A stretch of 64,000 bases of DNA from Fodinibius sediminis (GTDB taxonomy: Bacteria > Bacteroidota > Rhodothermia > Balneolales > Balneolaceae), in NCBI RefSeq assembly GCF_900182555.1, contig NZ_FXTH01000012.1, positions 1 to 64,000 on the forward strand, given 5' to 3'. The position numbers were made by a program, and so were the translations under genes. Position 1 is the stretch's first letter; each line of letters opens with the position of its first letter. The notes under the pieces were generated by a model that saw only the letters and a list, made by a program, of their open reading frames with translations, was not told the DNA's origin and searched no databases. Of the stretch, positions 36,631 through 46,052 are shown piece by piece.

Positions 36631-37083
36631 TCAGCGGAGACTGCGCATAATAAATTTCACTATGGCCCGGCTTACCTGTTCGTCCTTCAGGCGTCCCATG
36701 CTCTCCAGCTTGTTGCCAGAACGGATGGCCAGTCTCCCCCTGTAGTTCAGTCGTAGCGTATTGTCCCCGTCCGTCGGGTCCACCAGCAGCATGGAAACAC
36801 TCACCTCTTGACCCTCAAGAGCTCCTGCATTGTCCACAGGCAGTCGGAAGCTGAAATCCAGGATGGGATCATGAAACCCGCCGCCGGTGTCAATGGCCGA
36901 GAACTCAAGTTCAATATTCACAGGTTCCGGCAGCGGTACCCGCTTGCCATCAGCAGTCATTTCCCTGATAATCGCACTCGTCTGCCGTTTCATAATATCC
37001 TGATGGTATTGATTAAAATTGTCCTGTGCTTGCCGCACCAAGATATAATCCCAACAGCTTTCATGCCATACTGATATTCCCAT
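36631..37083 (-). CDS. hypothetical protein
   Basis: 150 aa from the ATG at 37081-37083; an earlier ATG would add 14 residues. No family recognised, no signal peptide. The middle part is predicted beta-rich (VNIELEFSAIDTGG, LDFSFRLPVDNAG, EVSVSMLLVDPTDG) and the end is helical and basic (VSRAIVKFIMRSLR). It is divergent from the epimerase gene at 37169. Confidence 0.5.
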   Translation of the reverse strand: MGISVWHESCWDYILVRQAQDNFNQYHQDIMKRQTSAIIREMTADGKRVPLPEPVNIELEFSAIDTGGGFHDPILDFSFRLPVDNAGALEGQEVSVSMLLVDPTDGDNTLRLNYRGRLAIRSGNKLESMGRLKDEQVSRAIVKFIMRSLR

Positions 37084-37168
37084 TTCGAATTTTGAAAAAT
37101 AGGTCGTATCTATTGTTCTGTGCACGCAATCTCACTCGATCTTCAACCAAAAGATTTACAACTGTATC

Positions 37169-38110
37169 ATGGACCGCAAGACCTTCTTCGCTCTTACCTC
37201 CGCAGGCGTCCTTGGCAGTACCCTGGCCCCTCCGGGCGCAGCCACATCTGCGCATTCCAAGGAGAATCGATACCAGGACGGCCGGAGTCCCTGGCCGATC
37301 TGCCTTGATACTGCGACCATCCGACCCGCTTCCCTGGAAGATAAAGTAGCCATTGCTTCCGATGCCGGTTTCGACGCTATTGAACCCTGGGACGGCGAAC
37401 TGGAAGAATATGAACAGAAGGGAGGCGACCTGAAAGCCCTTGGCGAAGAAATCCGCCGTCGCGGTCTGTTCGTGCCCAGCGTCATCGGGCTGTGGAATGC
37501 CCTTCCGCCCACCCGGCAGGAATGGGAAGCCTCCCTTGAGGACACGCGCCGGCGAATGCGGATGGCTGCCGACATCGGATCCGAGCATATCCAGACGATC
37601 CCCAATACAGTTGGCGAAAACTATGACCTGGAATGGGTGGCCAAACGCTACCGAGATATTATAGAGATTGGTCTCAACGACTACCGCATCAAGCCGGCCC
37701 TGGTCTTCGTTAAATTTTTCCCCCTCAAAACAATGGGGGAGGCCATGGCCGCGGCCCTCAACGCCAACCACCCGGAAGCCCGGATCATCCCCGATACCTA
37801 CCATATGCACATCAGCGGGGGCGGCTTTGAAGGACTTTCCATGCTCAACGGCAATGCCATCGCCATCTTCCAGTTTGCCGACGCACCCGCCGATCCGTCC
37901 ATTGATCAGCTGGAGGATAAACATCGCGTTTTTCCCGGCGACGGCGTGCTGCCGCTGCCCGACATCCTGAGTGACCTGAAGCAAACGGGCTATCGCGGCT
38001 GTGTTTCACTGGAACTCTACAACCCGGACTACTGGAAGCGTGACCTGCAGGAAGTAGCCGAAACCGGGCTCCGCAAGACCCTCGAGGTCATCGAACAGGC
38101 CGGGGTGTAG
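37169..38110 (+). CDS. sugar phosphate isomerase/epimerase-like TIM-barrel protein
   Basis: 313 aa. The N-terminus MDRKTFFALTSAGVLGSTLA looks like an export leader with a single basic pair, and the mature part is the AP endonuclease family 2 (xylose isomerase-like) TIM barrel: CLDTATIRPASLEDKVAIASDAG, DAIEPWDGELEEYEQKGG, PDTYHMHISGGGFEG and CVSLELYNPDYW. Metal ligands of this fold (Glu, Asp, His, Glu) are expected in EPWDGE, PDTYH and SLELYN. Related proteins include hydroxypyruvate isomerase and inositol epimerase, but no pathway context is present. If exported, a periplasmic or surface sugar-acting role is likely. Confidence 0.8.
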   Translation: MDRKTFFALTSAGVLGSTLAPPGAATSAHSKENRYQDGRSPWPICLDTATIRPASLEDKVAIASDAGFDAIEPWDGELEEYEQKGGDLKALGEEIRRRGLFVPSVIGLWNALPPTRQEWEASLEDTRRRMRMAADIGSEHIQTIPNTVGENYDLEWVAKRYRDIIEIGLNDYRIKPALVFVKFFPLKTMGEAMAAALNANHPEARIIPDTYHMHISGGGFEGLSMLNGNAIAIFQFADAPADPSIDQLEDKHRVFPGDGVLPLPDILSDLKQTGYRGCVSLELYNPDYWKRDLQEVAETGLRKTLEVIEQAGV

Positions 38111-38213
38111 CATCCAGTTTGTACTCCGGTGTAGCCCTTTCTCCCAAAATGCCTTTACCGACGACTCCTAATTTGTATGCGAAACAGTGAACCCACATCT
38201 TAACCAAAGTCAC

Positions 38214-38257
38214 ACCCCTTCACTCAGAACCTATGAAGAGGGGTATAATATTTTTTT
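38214..38257 (+). terminator. probable terminator of the epimerase gene
   Basis: Stem ACCCCTTC (38214-38221) with GAAGAGGGGT (38235-38244), the latter carrying a two-base bulge, followed by a T tract of seven at 38251-38257 after ATAATA. About 100 bases after the epimerase stop. Confidence 0.5.
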
Positions 38258-38318
38258 GTAAGGATTGTCCAGTATATGGATCCTACTACTGATAATAATT
38301 TAGGTACATGACATTGTG

Positions 38319-38356
38319 TTGCGCAGCCCTTGAACAGGCTGCGCAATCTTTTTTTT
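38319..38356 (+). terminator. strong intrinsic terminator
   Basis: Perfect 10-bp stem TTGCGCAGCC / GGCTGCGCAA with an 8-nt loop, then TCTTTTTTTT. No gene ends directly before it on this strand, so it may be a second terminator for the epimerase or the end of an unannotated transcript. Confidence 0.8.
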
Positions 38357-38413
38357 CCAGACATTCCTTTGTTACTTTTGATTCTAAACTCACCCCAATA
38401 CTGACCATTGCCT

Positions 38414-38572
38414 ATGAAGAAAAAGGAATGTCCCGCCTGCGCCATGGAGACAGACCGGAAGGCTGATGTCTGCCCGATTTGCGGCTATGAATTTCCCCGC
38501 CAGCCCATTCACATCAAAATTCTTGTCTGGGTGATGATCCTCCTGCTCCTGCTCTACTGGGTGCTCTGGTAA
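38414..38572 (+). CDS. zinc-ribbon membrane-anchored small protein
   Basis: 52 aa. Two CxxC pairs (ECPACAMETDR and DVCPICGYE) make a zinc ribbon; a single hydrophobic helix (ILVWVMILLLLLYWVLW) follows at the very C-terminus. This tail-anchored zinc ribbon is a known small-protein layout, of unknown role. A moderate AGGAA element precedes the ATG region. It could regulate or bind a membrane partner, but nothing adjacent points to one. Confidence 0.75.
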   Translation: MKKKECPACAMETDRKADVCPICGYEFPRQPIHIKILVWVMILLLLLYWVLW

Positions 38573-38738
38573 ACTTCCTTTCTAGTGGTCCGCCAGAGAT
38601 AAAACGGGCCCTTCTAGACAGAAAATAGAAGTAGTATTCGGATATAAATACCCAGCAGTGCCCTCTTTCATCAAGTACCCTGCCCTATTACTTTTATCCT
38701 GTCTGCTTTATTCTTACCTTAGTATTTGACGATGACAT

Positions 38739-39182
38739 ATGAAATACGGTAAAGAGACATATTACGGGAATCCGCACGGCCGGGCGCTGTCAATGTTCCT
38801 CCTGCTTTCCATCCTGCTGACGCTGCCGGCTCTTCTTCATTCCAGTTCTTCGGGCCCAAAAAGTAAAACCAGCCAGACTGCCGTATCCCAGATCATTCAT
38901 GAGCCCCCTCCCCTGGACCCGGCTTATCTATCACTCCGACATGGGATGAGCTCCTATGAGGCACAGGACAAACCGGTCCGTGATTTGGCGGATCCGCTGT
39001 ACCTGGCTGAAGAGAAGGAGAGCAGTAACAGCGATAACGAAAACAATAACAAACAACGCGGAGAGCTTTCGACTCATGCTTTTTTCGCGAATTTTCAATC
39101 GCCCCAACTGTACCTCAACCGGCTTACGCAGGTCATAAATCCAGTCCTGCTCGGTCTCACCACGGTTATTCTGCTGCATTAG
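38739..39182 (+). CDS. hypothetical protein with signal/anchor
   Basis: 147 aa. A basic N-terminus is followed by a hydrophobic segment LSMFLLLSILLTLPALLH, then a polar region rich in Ser, Asn and Glu (SSNSDNENNNKQRG) and a second hydrophobic stretch at the C-terminus (PVLLGLTTVILLH). This suggests a membrane protein with two anchors and a soluble, partly disordered middle. No family recognised. The next gene, 70 bases on, also encodes a small membrane protein. Confidence 0.5.
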   Translation: MKYGKETYYGNPHGRALSMFLLLSILLTLPALLHSSSSGPKSKTSQTAVSQIIHEPPPLDPAYLSLRHGMSSYEAQDKPVRDLADPLYLAEEKESSNSDNENNNKQRGELSTHAFFANFQSPQLYLNRLTQVINPVLLGLTTVILLH

Positions 39183-39251
39183 GAACTTCTGAGCTTGCCA
39201 GCTAACACAACCTGTACCGCTACAGGCACTTCCTATTAAAAAGATTTTCCT

Positions 39252-39599
39252 ATGCAGAAATTATTAGACCACTTAAAAAACCGCTGGGGGTTGACAGACT
39301 CCGGCCAGGTAGCCCTGATCCTGTTTATTTTCTCCATATCCGGAATGAGCGTACTCTACATACGCAGATTTGTATTCAACCTTCTGGGTTTCGGAAAGTA
39401 TACCCCTTTTTGGGAAGAAGCTGCAGCCTGGCTGCTGGTAGTCGTCCCCTCCTACCAGATCCTGCTCCTTTTGTATGGAACTATTCTGGGACAATTTGAA
39501 TTCGTCTGGCACTTTGAAAAAAAGAATTTCAGCCGGCTGAAAAAATGGCTCAGCAAGCTAAGTGCAATATTTTGCATCATCATTGTAATATTGAGGTGA
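39252..39599 (+). CDS. DUF6787-like small membrane protein
   Basis: 115 aa with three hydrophobic segments (QVALILFIFSISGMSVLYI, AAAWLLVVVPSYQILLLLYG, KLSAIFCIIIVILR). The start MQKLLDHLKNRWGLTDSGQ and the FGQFEFVWHFEKK-type loop (here LGQFEFVWHFEKK) recall DUF6787 proteins of Bacteroidota, which have no assigned function. The stop is only 6 bases from the APC permease start, so they are likely co-transcribed. Confidence 0.6.
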   Translation: MQKLLDHLKNRWGLTDSGQVALILFIFSISGMSVLYIRRFVFNLLGFGKYTPFWEEAAAWLLVVVPSYQILLLLYGTILGQFEFVWHFEKKNFSRLKKWLSKLSAIFCIIIVILR

Positions 39600-39605
39600 T
39601 CACGC

Positions 39606-40895
39606 ATGGCCTCATCCAACAAACTTTCACTTTTCGATGCCTGTGGCATGGCTATTGGGGGAATGGTGGGTGGAGGTATATTCGCCATACTGGGCGAAGC
39701 CGTAACCACCTCGGGCAACGCAGCATTTATCAGCCTCGGTACCGGGGGATTACTGGCCTTTATCACCGGAGTGGTCTATTCCCGGCTAACCATTGACTTT
39801 GATGAATCCGGCGGCGAATTCATTTTTATCGAACGAATAGCCGGTGTCCGTTTTGCGGGTACCATCAGCTGGTTTCTGCTGCTCGGCTATATTTTTACCA
39901 TCAGCCTCTATGCCTATACGTTTGGCGCCTATGCAGGACGTCTTTTCGGTTTTGGGTCGGGGTCCAGCTTCTGGCTGGGCAGCACCGTTGTGCTGCTCAT
40001 TGCAATGCTGAACCTGAGTGGTGTGCGTGAGTCCGGGGCCTCCGAAGACCTGCTGGTCTACACCAAGATCACCATTCTGCTTGGCCTGGCAGCCATCGGT
40101 TTTATCAACGTAAGCCCCGGCAAGATATACCCGGTCTTTAATCAGGGCGTGGGAAGCACCATCAAGGCTGCAGCTCTTGTCTTTGTGGCCTACGAGGGAT
40201 TCCAGCTGCTCACATATGATTACAACACCATTGAGAACCACAAGGAGAATCTGCCCAAAGCGGTGCTCATTTCCATTCCCACGGTCCTCGTACTGTATAT
40301 GCTGATCGCCTTTGTACTGACCGGCTCCCTGTCTCCGGAAGTAATCGCCCAGCATAAGGAAACCGTACTTGCCATGGTGGCCGAACCAGTATTGGGCCAG
40401 GCAGGCATTGTGATTGTACTGGTGGCCGCGGTATTTTCAACATCCTCGGCTATCCTGGCTACGGTCTTTGCCATCTCCCGGCTCGCCAGACGTATTGCTG
40501 AAGATCGGCAATTGCCCTCCCAGCTTACCCGTAAACAGCATTCGGGAGTGCCGGTCTATTTCACCCTGCTCACCGCTATCCTGGCCATTGCCGTGCAGGC
40601 GCTGGGCAACCTGGAACAGATCACTGTCTTTTCAAGCCTGGTGTTTTTATTCGTCTTTTCGATAGTCAACTTCATGGGGTACAAACATCGTATTTTTGAG
40701 GGATGGAAGTCCGGACTGCCGCTGGTCGGCTCGGTAGGATGTGCTTTAGCCATGATCGTACTCCTTTACGAGTCCTACCTGTCGAATCCTGCGACCCTCT
40801 ATGTAGCAGGAGCCCTCGCGCTGGGACTCTTATGCATTCGGGAAGCTTACATCGCCCTCCACCCGGAATATAAAGGAGTACAACAGGATGCCTGA
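39606..40895 (+). CDS. APC-superfamily amino acid permease
   Basis: 429 aa inner-membrane transporter with 12 predicted helices. The first segment has the family's unwound GGMVGGGIFA motif (residues about 17-26) that binds the amino acid backbone, followed by FISLGTGGLLAFITGVVYSRL and IERIAGVRFAGTISW. A later YEGFQLLTYDYNTIEN segment is typical of the family. It probably imports amino acids by symport; specificity cannot be assigned. Tightly linked to the small membrane protein upstream. Confidence 0.9.
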   Translation: MASSNKLSLFDACGMAIGGMVGGGIFAILGEAVTTSGNAAFISLGTGGLLAFITGVVYSRLTIDFDESGGEFIFIERIAGVRFAGTISWFLLLGYIFTISLYAYTFGAYAGRLFGFGSGSSFWLGSTVVLLIAMLNLSGVRESGASEDLLVYTKITILLGLAAIGFINVSPGKIYPVFNQGVGSTIKAAALVFVAYEGFQLLTYDYNTIENHKENLPKAVLISIPTVLVLYMLIAFVLTGSLSPEVIAQHKETVLAMVAEPVLGQAGIVIVLVAAVFSTSSAILATVFAISRLARRIAEDRQLPSQLTRKQHSGVPVYFTLLTAILAIAVQALGNLEQITVFSSLVFLFVFSIVNFMGYKHRIFEGWKSGLPLVGSVGCALAMIVLLYESYLSNPATLYVAGALALGLLCIREAYIALHPEYKGVQQDA

Positions 40896-40952
40896 CATCG
40901 GCAGCCAAACAAAGCCGGAAGAATCAAACCATAATACTAAACTGCTTATATC

Positions 40953-42308
40953 GTGACAAAATCAACATTCATAACCTCACTAAAAAAAATACTCGCCAAA
41001 GATTCCGCAGCCGGCATGATGCTGCTTTTTGCCACCTTTGCAGCCCTGGCAGTGGCCAACAGCCCGCTGCATGAACTCTATAATCATATAATGGAGCTGG
41101 AAATTACGCTGGGTATTGCCTCCCTGGTAATCGACCATCCGCTGCACGAATGGATCAACGACGGACTGATGGCGATCTTCTTCCTGCTGGTGGGACTCGA
41201 AATAAAACGTGAACTGAAGTACGGGGAGCTTTCCACCCTCAAATCGGCACTGCTGCCGGTTTTTGCGGCCATGAGCGGAGCCGCCTTGCCCGCCTTGATC
41301 TTCTGGGCCCTGAACGGAGGATCTGCCTATATGAACGGCTGGGCAATTCCCATGGCAACAGATATCGCCTTTGTCATCGGGGTCCTGGCTGTTCTGGGTT
41401 CCCGCGTACCGGTATGGGCCAAGGTATTTATAACCACCATCGCCGTAGTTGATGACCTTATCGCGGTGCTTGTCATCGCCCTGTTTTATACCGCCCAAAT
41501 CAGCATAACTGCCCTGGGAGTTGCGGCCGTATGCCTGTGCTGTCTGCTGCTGCTCAATTATAAGAAGATCAACAAGCTGAGCCCCTACCTGGTAATCGGA
41601 TTCATCATGTGGTGGGCGGTCCTCGAATCGGGCGTACATTCCACCATTGCCGGTGTCGTTCTCGGGTTCACTATCCCGGCACGACCCGGATGGGGCCTGG
41701 AGCGCCTCAAGGATTACGCCCGGGAAGGCTTTGAGCTGTTCACACAGGCACAGGACAAGGATCTGCCGGTGACCCGCGAGCAGGCCCTGCATCATATGGA
41801 AGCAACCATGGAGCACACAGAATCACCGCTGCATCGTTTGGAGCACAAGCTTCATATTCCGGTTTATTTTATCATCATGCCCCTGTTCGCCTTTGCCAAT
41901 GCCGGGGTCGTCTTTGACCCCCAGATCCTCGACCAGGCTTTCCACTCACCCCTGACCTGGGGGACCATCCTCGGGTTATTCTTCGGTAAACAGCTGGGAA
42001 TATTCAGCTCCACCTGGCTGCTGACCAAGCTGAATTTTTCGGGCCTGTCTGACAACAGGGAGACCTGGAAAGTGGTCTACGGCCTGGCCCTGCTGGGAGG
42101 CATCGGCTTTACCATGTCGCTGTTCATTGCCAACCTCTCGTTCACTGATGCTGGGTTCCTGGACTTCTCGAAGGTGGGGATCCTGACCGGTTCCATCATC
42201 AGTGGTATTTGCGGCTATCTTCTCCTGAGCCGCCGTCCCCATTACGGCTCCGAAACACAGCAGGTTTTTGACGTGCCGGAAGAAGCCGTGGGTACGGAGG
42301 TCAAGTAG
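40953..42308 (+). CDS. nhaA: Na+/H+ antiporter NhaA
   Basis: 451 aa inner-membrane antiporter that expels Na+ in exchange for protons, for salt and pH tolerance. The essential aspartate pair is Asp167-Asp168 in TTIAVVDDLIAVLVIALFY; other hallmarks are GLMAIFFLLVGLEIKRELKYGE and WAIPMATDIAFVIGVLAVLG. The C-terminal cytosolic region after residue 260 includes a helical insert about 30 residues long (EGFELFTQAQDKDLPVTREQA). Starts at GTG. It follows the amino acid permease by 57 bases. Presence fits a salt-exposed or marine organism. Confidence 0.95.
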   Translation: MTKSTFITSLKKILAKDSAAGMMLLFATFAALAVANSPLHELYNHIMELEITLGIASLVIDHPLHEWINDGLMAIFFLLVGLEIKRELKYGELSTLKSALLPVFAAMSGAALPALIFWALNGGSAYMNGWAIPMATDIAFVIGVLAVLGSRVPVWAKVFITTIAVVDDLIAVLVIALFYTAQISITALGVAAVCLCCLLLLNYKKINKLSPYLVIGFIMWWAVLESGVHSTIAGVVLGFTIPARPGWGLERLKDYAREGFELFTQAQDKDLPVTREQALHHMEATMEHTESPLHRLEHKLHIPVYFIIMPLFAFANAGVVFDPQILDQAFHSPLTWGTILGLFFGKQLGIFSSTWLLTKLNFSGLSDNRETWKVVYGLALLGGIGFTMSLFIANLSFTDAGFLDFSKVGILTGSIISGICGYLLLSRRPHYGSETQQVFDVPEEAVGTEVK

Positions 42309-42530
42309 CCCCGGCAGCACGATAAAATGGATAAGAAGAATGGCCTTCGAAAGATCAGGATGTACCATCGCAGCCTTCTGCCTCACCAACTGCCTCGAGG
42401 TCTTTCCTCCCGGGGGATATAGATGATGACGTCTTTGTGCAGTAGCTTTTAGAGGAATTCCATCAGCCATGGCTCAGCATAGGCCCACAGGATGATCGGA
42501 CATTGGAGAGCTGCCGTGCAGGAAGTGAGC

Positions 42531-43574
42531 TCAGTTCTCTTTTTTCAACTGATTCAGATATCTCTCATTTCTCAAGAGGGGAACATAATGCTCCTCCACC
42601 CGGGTTTCTGCCTCCCGCTGCTTCTGGTGTTCCCCGGCCTTTTCGAATATCCGGGCCCGGTATCTATGAGCTTGCCGCGCCAGCCATGAGTCCGGGAAAC
42701 TGCGTGCCGATATCGTAAAAAGATCCAGCGCTTGCTCCAGCGAAAGCGTATCCCCCTTTTGATACAATGAACGTCCCTTGATAAAATTCGATCTCCATTT
42801 TCGAGCCACCGGTTTCATGCGTTCCGCTTCCTGCAGCACCTGGAACGGTCTGACTTCCACACGAGAGTCCTTCTCATGAATGGGAGGGGGCGGGCTCGCA
42901 AAAAACGACTTGATCGCCTTAAGATAGGCCCGGGCCTCACGTTGATTATAGTCCGGGTCTTTCAGTCGCTGCTCTTCCGCCGGATTGGTAAAAAATGACG
43001 CTTCCGCCAACACAGCCGGGATGCCGTAGGTGCCCCTCAAGACTGATGTTCCCCGGCCGGGGAAGATGACCCGGTCTGAGACCAGGCTTGCCGGATTCTC
43101 ATCCTCAAAAAGTTCGACCGACAGCCGGTTAATCAGCAAGCGGCCGAGGCGGACCCCTGCCCTGTTCTCCGATGCATTTCCGTGAAAATACACGATGGGA
43201 AAATTGACCGAAGGGTCTGCAGTGGCATTGTGATGGATAGAGACAAAAAGGTCGGCCTCGTGCTCAACAGCCAACTGCGCCCGTTCGGCCAACGGCACAT
43301 CAATATCCTCGTCACGGGTCATCACCACCGTTGCCCCCTGCTCTTCCAGCAGCTTCTCCAAGGCCAGTCCAACGCGCAGGTTAACCCATTCTTCACGCTC
43401 GCCGCTCGGCCCCACCCTGTACTGATCCGTTTCCGCGGTGCCCCCGTGGCCGGGATCCAGACAGATGGTTTTTCCCTGGAGCACATGTTGCGGTTGCTGG
43501 GCCATACCCGGGCCGGTAATACAGCTCAGGACCAACACCAGGAAAAACAAGCGAAAGAAAAACTGTGGCATCAT
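42531..43574 (-). CDS. N-acetylmuramoyl-L-alanine amidase with C-terminal TPR-like region
   Basis: 347 aa periplasmic zinc amidase (Amidase_3) that splits the lactyl-amide bond of peptidoglycan. A signal peptide ends at GPGMAQQ. In the catalytic domain the zinc ligands are His43 in DPGHGG, Glu62 in EREEWVNLRVG and His114 in FVSIHHNA. The C-terminal 120 residues, helical and Lys/Arg-rich, look like a TPR-type repeat (ALDLFTISARSFPDSWLARQ), probably for binding. A start 11 codons earlier is possible. Upstream, on the same strand, is an NlpC/P60 protein. Confidence 0.9.
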   Translation of the reverse strand: MMPQFFFRLFFLVLVLSCITGPGMAQQPQHVLQGKTICLDPGHGGTAETDQYRVGPSGEREEWVNLRVGLALEKLLEEQGATVVMTRDEDIDVPLAERAQLAVEHEADLFVSIHHNATADPSVNFPIVYFHGNASENRAGVRLGRLLINRLSVELFEDENPASLVSDRVIFPGRGTSVLRGTYGIPAVLAEASFFTNPAEEQRLKDPDYNQREARAYLKAIKSFFASPPPPIHEKDSRVEVRPFQVLQEAERMKPVARKWRSNFIKGRSLYQKGDTLSLEQALDLFTISARSFPDSWLARQAHRYRARIFEKAGEHQKQREAETRVEEHYVPLLRNERYLNQLKKEN

Positions 43575-43622
43575 GGTCACCTTATCATTAACGTTTGAAA
43601 GTTTCATCCTCGGTCCAACCTA

Positions 43623-44813
43623 TCAGTTACGTCCATCCAGGGCGTACATGGCACCCACAGGCATGATATTTCCCTGCCTGTCTCCCAAATAGCGGCGACT
43701 TTCCAGGTACCGGCCGAGGTTGTAGGCATCGAAATTATCGGCGGTCGAATCCACGCTGCTGATGTGCACACGTCCCGACGAGTGGATAAACTGGCTATCG
43801 CCTATCCACATACCTACATGTACGACCTTCTGCGGACGGCTGTTGGTTGCCGGCTCACCGAAAAACAAGAGGTCTCCCACCTGCAGCTGGTCAAATTTCT
43901 TCTGGTCGTCCACCCGTGTACCGGCTCTGACCTGCTGGGAGGCATCACGGGGTATGATCATCCCGTTCATATAATAGACGGTTTTGGTGAAACCACTGCA
44001 GTCCATCCCCTTGGTAGAGGTACCGCCCCAGAGGTATGGGGCTCCCATCATGGTTTTCGATGTCTCAAGCAGCGAGGTCTGACTGGTTTTCAACTCCTGC
44101 TGCCATTGATCAAATACGTTGGCTTCCTGCCGGGCAACATATCCCCGGCGCCCGTCCGGGTACGAAACTTCATAAAATGAGCCCGCCTTCCCTTCCATTT
44201 TTAGAACACTGCCCGCCACCAGGTCGGTCACCTTCCCCGACGACACATCGGGCGCCTGGTAGGAAAATCCGTACGTTTGGAGATAGATCAGCTTGGGAGC
44301 GCTTGCCCATTCCTCATATTCCGACTGATTCATTGGAGCAATGCCCCCGCCATCCACCCAGGAGATGTAGTCGTCCGGTGTTTTCACCAGGTACCATCCC
44401 CCCTCCTTTTTAAGGATCTGCAGCGGCATGCCCAGCAGTGCCTGGGTCGCCAGCTGCGACGGGTGTGAGGGGCGAGACCGTATATTGGCCACCGAGTTAT
44501 TGACAATGGCAAATGTTTTTCCCGCCAGCTCAGCAGCGGGAAGCACCCGGACACTGTCCGTAACCGGTATCCCCATGGCAGCAAGCGAATCCATCAGGGC
44601 TGCCTTCGCCTTCGCGTTATTGGTCTCTCCTTTCAGAATCCAGGCCCCATTGGCTTGCTCCGCCCAGATGTCGAAGAGTGCAACGCGGCGGTCGGGGGCA
44701 AAATGATCCCCCGTATGACTGATCGCCTGTTCAATTCCCGGATCCTGCTGCGGACTGCAGGCTGCTACCAGCGTGACCACCACCGCCGCCCATATACTCC
44801 CAATTAATTTCAT
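43623..44813 (-). CDS. NlpC/P60-family peptidoglycan hydrolase lipoprotein with SH3 domains
   Basis: 396 aa envelope lipoprotein: lipobox TLVAAC (Cys19), two bacterial SH3-like modules at roughly 105-165 (IRSRPSHPSQ...WVDGGG) and 180-235, and a C-terminal NlpC/P60 cysteine peptidase. The catalytic Cys272 lies in MDCSGF, and His332 (VHVGMWIG) and His344 (FIHSSG) complete the triad. Cleaves gamma-D-Glu-diamino acid bonds. It is upstream of, and on the same strand as, the amidase (48-base gap), forming a cell-wall remodelling pair. Confidence 0.93.
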   Translation of the reverse strand: MKLIGSIWAAVVVTLVAACSPQQDPGIEQAISHTGDHFAPDRRVALFDIWAEQANGAWILKGETNNAKAKAALMDSLAAMGIPVTDSVRVLPAAELAGKTFAIVNNSVANIRSRPSHPSQLATQALLGMPLQILKKEGGWYLVKTPDDYISWVDGGGIAPMNQSEYEEWASAPKLIYLQTYGFSYQAPDVSSGKVTDLVAGSVLKMEGKAGSFYEVSYPDGRRGYVARQEANVFDQWQQELKTSQTSLLETSKTMMGAPYLWGGTSTKGMDCSGFTKTVYYMNGMIIPRDASQQVRAGTRVDDQKKFDQLQVGDLLFFGEPATNSRPQKVVHVGMWIGDSQFIHSSGRVHISSVDSTADNFDAYNLGRYLESRRYLGDRQGNIMPVGAMYALDGRN

Positions 44814-44940
44814 GCCCATCAATTCCTTCGTGTTAATCCTTGTTCTCTGTCAATTAATAGAGGGTGCTCATTTCTGCTTTAAGTATCAAGTCTTAATGTA
44901 AGCATTTAGAGCAGATCGCCTTCTTTCCGCTAAACAATTA

Positions 44941-45630
44941 TTATAGCAGCACCTTTGAAATCTTCCACAACGCCAGGCTTTTATCCCGGTAGAGGCCTTT
45001 ACCCTCCGTGCAATCCTCCCTGATGATCATAAGCGGTTCCGGCAGGTTAAAGGGTTCGGCCTGCAGGTTGAGCGGACGCCAATCCCCCGTCGTGATGTCT
45101 TCATTCGATTCGCAGGAGGGAAAGGTCGTGGTGAGCAGATAGCCAATAGCGTGCGAGCGGATGTTGGCCAGCGCCTTGTGGATGTCGGCATAGGAAAAAT
45201 GGACCAGGCAGTCGCGGCAGAACAGCAGATCTGTCGCGGGCAGGGGGTCGGCAGTAAGATCCAGCATCACAAACGAGCGTTGCTCGCTGCCGTAGCGCCT
45301 TTTATTTTCAGCTATCAGCTCCGGCACGATGTCGGCCCCGATGTAGGAGGTTAGGGGCAGCGCCAGGTGTTTCATCCAGCTGAAATCACCGCACGGCAGA
45401 TCAAGCATGGAGTCGATATCGTAATCCTTTAATAGCTCCGGCAGTTTCCGGGCAAGCTTGTCGGTCTGACTGCGGCTGGATCCCTCCCCGGATACCGACT
45501 CTGCGCCCTGCCAGTGATTGTTGTGATGAATCTCACTGAATGTTTCCTGCATGGATAGTCCTCTCCCGTCCTGCTTCTGCTTTTCAAAATAGTAGGGATC
45601 AAAGGGAACCTGCCGGCGGCGATCACTCAT
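44941..45630 (-). CDS. class I SAM-dependent methyltransferase
   Basis: 229 aa. The SAM-binding fold is clear: motif I SMLDLPCGDFSWMKHL near residue 60, IGADIVPELIAENKRRYG (motif II), LLFCRDCLVHFSYADIHKALANI (motif IV-VI). An upstream start would add 31 residues of hydrophobic character that do not fit, so the ATG at 45628-45630 was chosen. The target is unknown; small-molecule methyltransferases of this class are common, and no pathway partner is adjacent. Confidence 0.75.
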   Translation of the reverse strand: MSDRRRQVPFDPYYFEKQKQDGRGLSMQETFSEIHHNNHWQGAESVSGEGSSRSQTDKLARKLPELLKDYDIDSMLDLPCGDFSWMKHLALPLTSYIGADIVPELIAENKRRYGSEQRSFVMLDLTADPLPATDLLFCRDCLVHFSYADIHKALANIRSHAIGYLLTTTFPSCESNEDITTGDWRPLNLQAEPFNLPEPLMIIREDCTEGKGLYRDKSLALWKISKVLL

Positions 45631-46052
45631 AACGGCCAAAGGATTAATTTTGGATGTATAACACGCTCCTTCGCTTAAAATAATAAATCCGCAGGTTTTG
45701 CATAATATTAGAAAAGCGACCATAAGACCCTCCCGGTTTCATAATGGGGGTGGCAAATATAACAGATAAACAGAGCGAAAAGGCTTTTGACTGTCCTTTC
45801 CTGGCGGTCACAATGGGCTCGGGGATAATAGCCAACTGTTTTGAGCCTGTCCATGAGCATGCCAACCAGACCCCCGTTGCCTGCGCTGCCGCCTATTCGG
45901 TATCCTATTGGATTGCATGATGTCTCTGGTAAGGATTTCAACCTTTTTGCGGACCAATTGCCGCATTGTAACAAACTATAACCAATAAAATAACATAAAA
46001 GGTGCTCAAGCAGTTGTGAGCCTCACTTTTAATTGAAATCTGATTGGTCCGG

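Larger units (their letters stand above)
38111..38413. other. 303-base intergenic region containing two hairpins
   Basis: No gene is supported. It contains two hairpin-plus-T-tract structures on the plus strand (38214-38257 and 38319-38356; see separate entries) with about 60 bases between. This would be compatible with a small RNA ending at the second terminator, but no promoter was found. Confidence 0.4.
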
